64,000 nucleotides of DNA. Origin: Ginsengibacter sp963792025 (GTDB taxonomy: Bacteria; Bacteroidota; Bacteroidia; Chitinophagales; Chitinophagaceae). This document shows positions 63,641-64,000 of this stretch, in pieces. The position numbers were made by a program, and so were the translations under genes. The notes beneath the pieces were generated by a model. That model made no database searches. It was not told the origin of the DNA and was given only the letters and a program-made list of their open reading frames with translations. Numbering within the stretch: position 1 is the stretch's first letter; each line of letters begins with the position of its first letter. The stretch is from positions 62,001 through 126,000 of the forward strand of contig CAWBUS010000001.1 of the NCBI GenBank assembly GCA_963792025.1, read 5' to 3'.

Positions 63641-64000
63641 TTAAAAGTATTGACTAATTCTTATTCCGGGCGTTACGCCTTTAAATAAATTATTAAAATA
63701 TAAGGAAGGCTCAATAGTTGTTTTCGCTACCGAAAGTTTACCCGCGCCAAAGCGGAAAGTATTCTTCTCGAAAAAATCTCCATTTCTATTAATGAGGTAC
63801 CCCAACGAAAAAACTGCGCTAAAGGAAAAATCTTTTCTTGGATCATAATCTTTCGTTCCACCCTGGCCGTAGATAAACGTTAAAAAATCGTTTCTGTAAG
63901 TATGCATTTTATTTTGGTTATCTCTTGCAAACAAAAAATGCGGCTCCCAAAATAAGCCGGGTTCCCACTTAAAAGTTCTTTCACGGTTCGTTAATGTAAG
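63641..64000 (-). CDS. C-terminal part of an outer-membrane barrel-like protein (cut by window edge)
   Basis: The last ~119 residues of a gene whose start lies beyond the right edge. FGAGKLSVAKTTIEPSLYFN and FKGVTPGIRISQYF have alternating strands and a terminal Phe, the mark of outer-membrane barrels. The reading frame is open to base 64000. The family cannot be named from this fragment. Confidence 0.65.
   Translation of the reverse strand, partial: LTLTNRERTFKWEPGLFWEPHFLFARDNQNKMHTYRNDFLTFIYGQGGTKDYDPRKDFSFSAVFSLGYLINRNGDFFEKNTFRFGAGKLSVAKTTIEPSLYFNNLFKGVTPGIRISQYF

Overview
The window looks like chromosomal DNA from a member of the Bacteroidota, most likely a Chitinophagaceae-like lineage. 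The evidence is the set of genes typical of the phylum (gldC, DUF6089, DUF4290 and DUF4834 families, GH3-like acyl-adenylase, long-form PurF, TlpA-like proteins with an N-terminal DUF4369-like region, many outer-membrane beta-barrels), the AT-rich intergenic DNA, and several promoters of the Bacteroidota type (TTTG or TTG, 18-21 nt, TAnnTTTG). Nearly everything is core or housekeeping; I see no prophage, IS element, CRISPR array or obvious genomic island.

Layout. 1-13.8 kb, minus strand: the 5' end of bamA (window edge), uppS, a DUF6089 barrel, nadK, a CBS protein, an alpha/beta hydrolase, a CvpA-like protein, a YqeY-like protein, gldC, a frameshifted glycosyltransferase, a CNNM/CorC transporter, gmk, murA (frameshifted), a DUF4290 gene (frameshifted), vanZ-like, gcvH, a cyclophilin lipoprotein and a conserved hypothetical. 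13.8-18.3 kb, plus strand: a GNAT acetyltransferase, serS and an outer-membrane TonB-receptor-like protein, all damaged by indels. 18.3-21.8 kb, minus: tRNA-Asn, a Rieske protein, hflX and two secreted or outer-membrane proteins. 22.4-29.1 kb, plus: a surface block with a 14-repeat tail-fibre-like protein ending in a peptidase S74 domain, an OmpA-family protein, a lipoprotein, and a TPR-containing LytS-type kinase with its LytTR regulator. 29.3-39.2 kb: a CAU-anticodon tRNA, a HAD hydrolase, DUF4834, the rimP-nusA-infB operon with a terminator in its leader, a SurA-like chaperone, long-form purF and a SixA-like phosphatase. 39.2-43.2 kb, mostly minus: a DMT transporter, a MurG-like glycosyltransferase, a lone 2-oxoacid:ferredoxin oxidoreductase beta subunit and an AhpD-like protein. 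43.3-47.3 kb, plus: the oxidative pentose-phosphate operon gnd-zwf-pgl and a GlsB-like membrane protein. 47.4-52.1 kb: msrB, adk, a DUF1569-like protein, paaZ and an enoyl-CoA hydratase. 52.1-64 kb: carbonic anhydrase, fabG, GH3, lptB, metF, a barrel protein, a multi-domain parvulin, a TlpA-like thioredoxin, rlmD (frameshifted), a uracil/deoxyinosine glycosylase-like protein and the 3' end of a probable barrel gene.

The strongest unusual signals are: (1) a perfect 10-bp intrinsic-terminator hairpin between the promoter and rimP in the nusA operon; (2) a palindromic element read in frame inside serS; (3) MurA with Asp in place of the fosfomycin-target Cys; (4) a clean 17-residue repeat array in the S74 protein next to OmpA and LytS/LytTR genes; (5) paired palindromic sites upstream of an outer-membrane gene; and (6) single-base indels in nine genes, several essential, best explained by sequence error. 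I did not find a clearly new multi-gene system.
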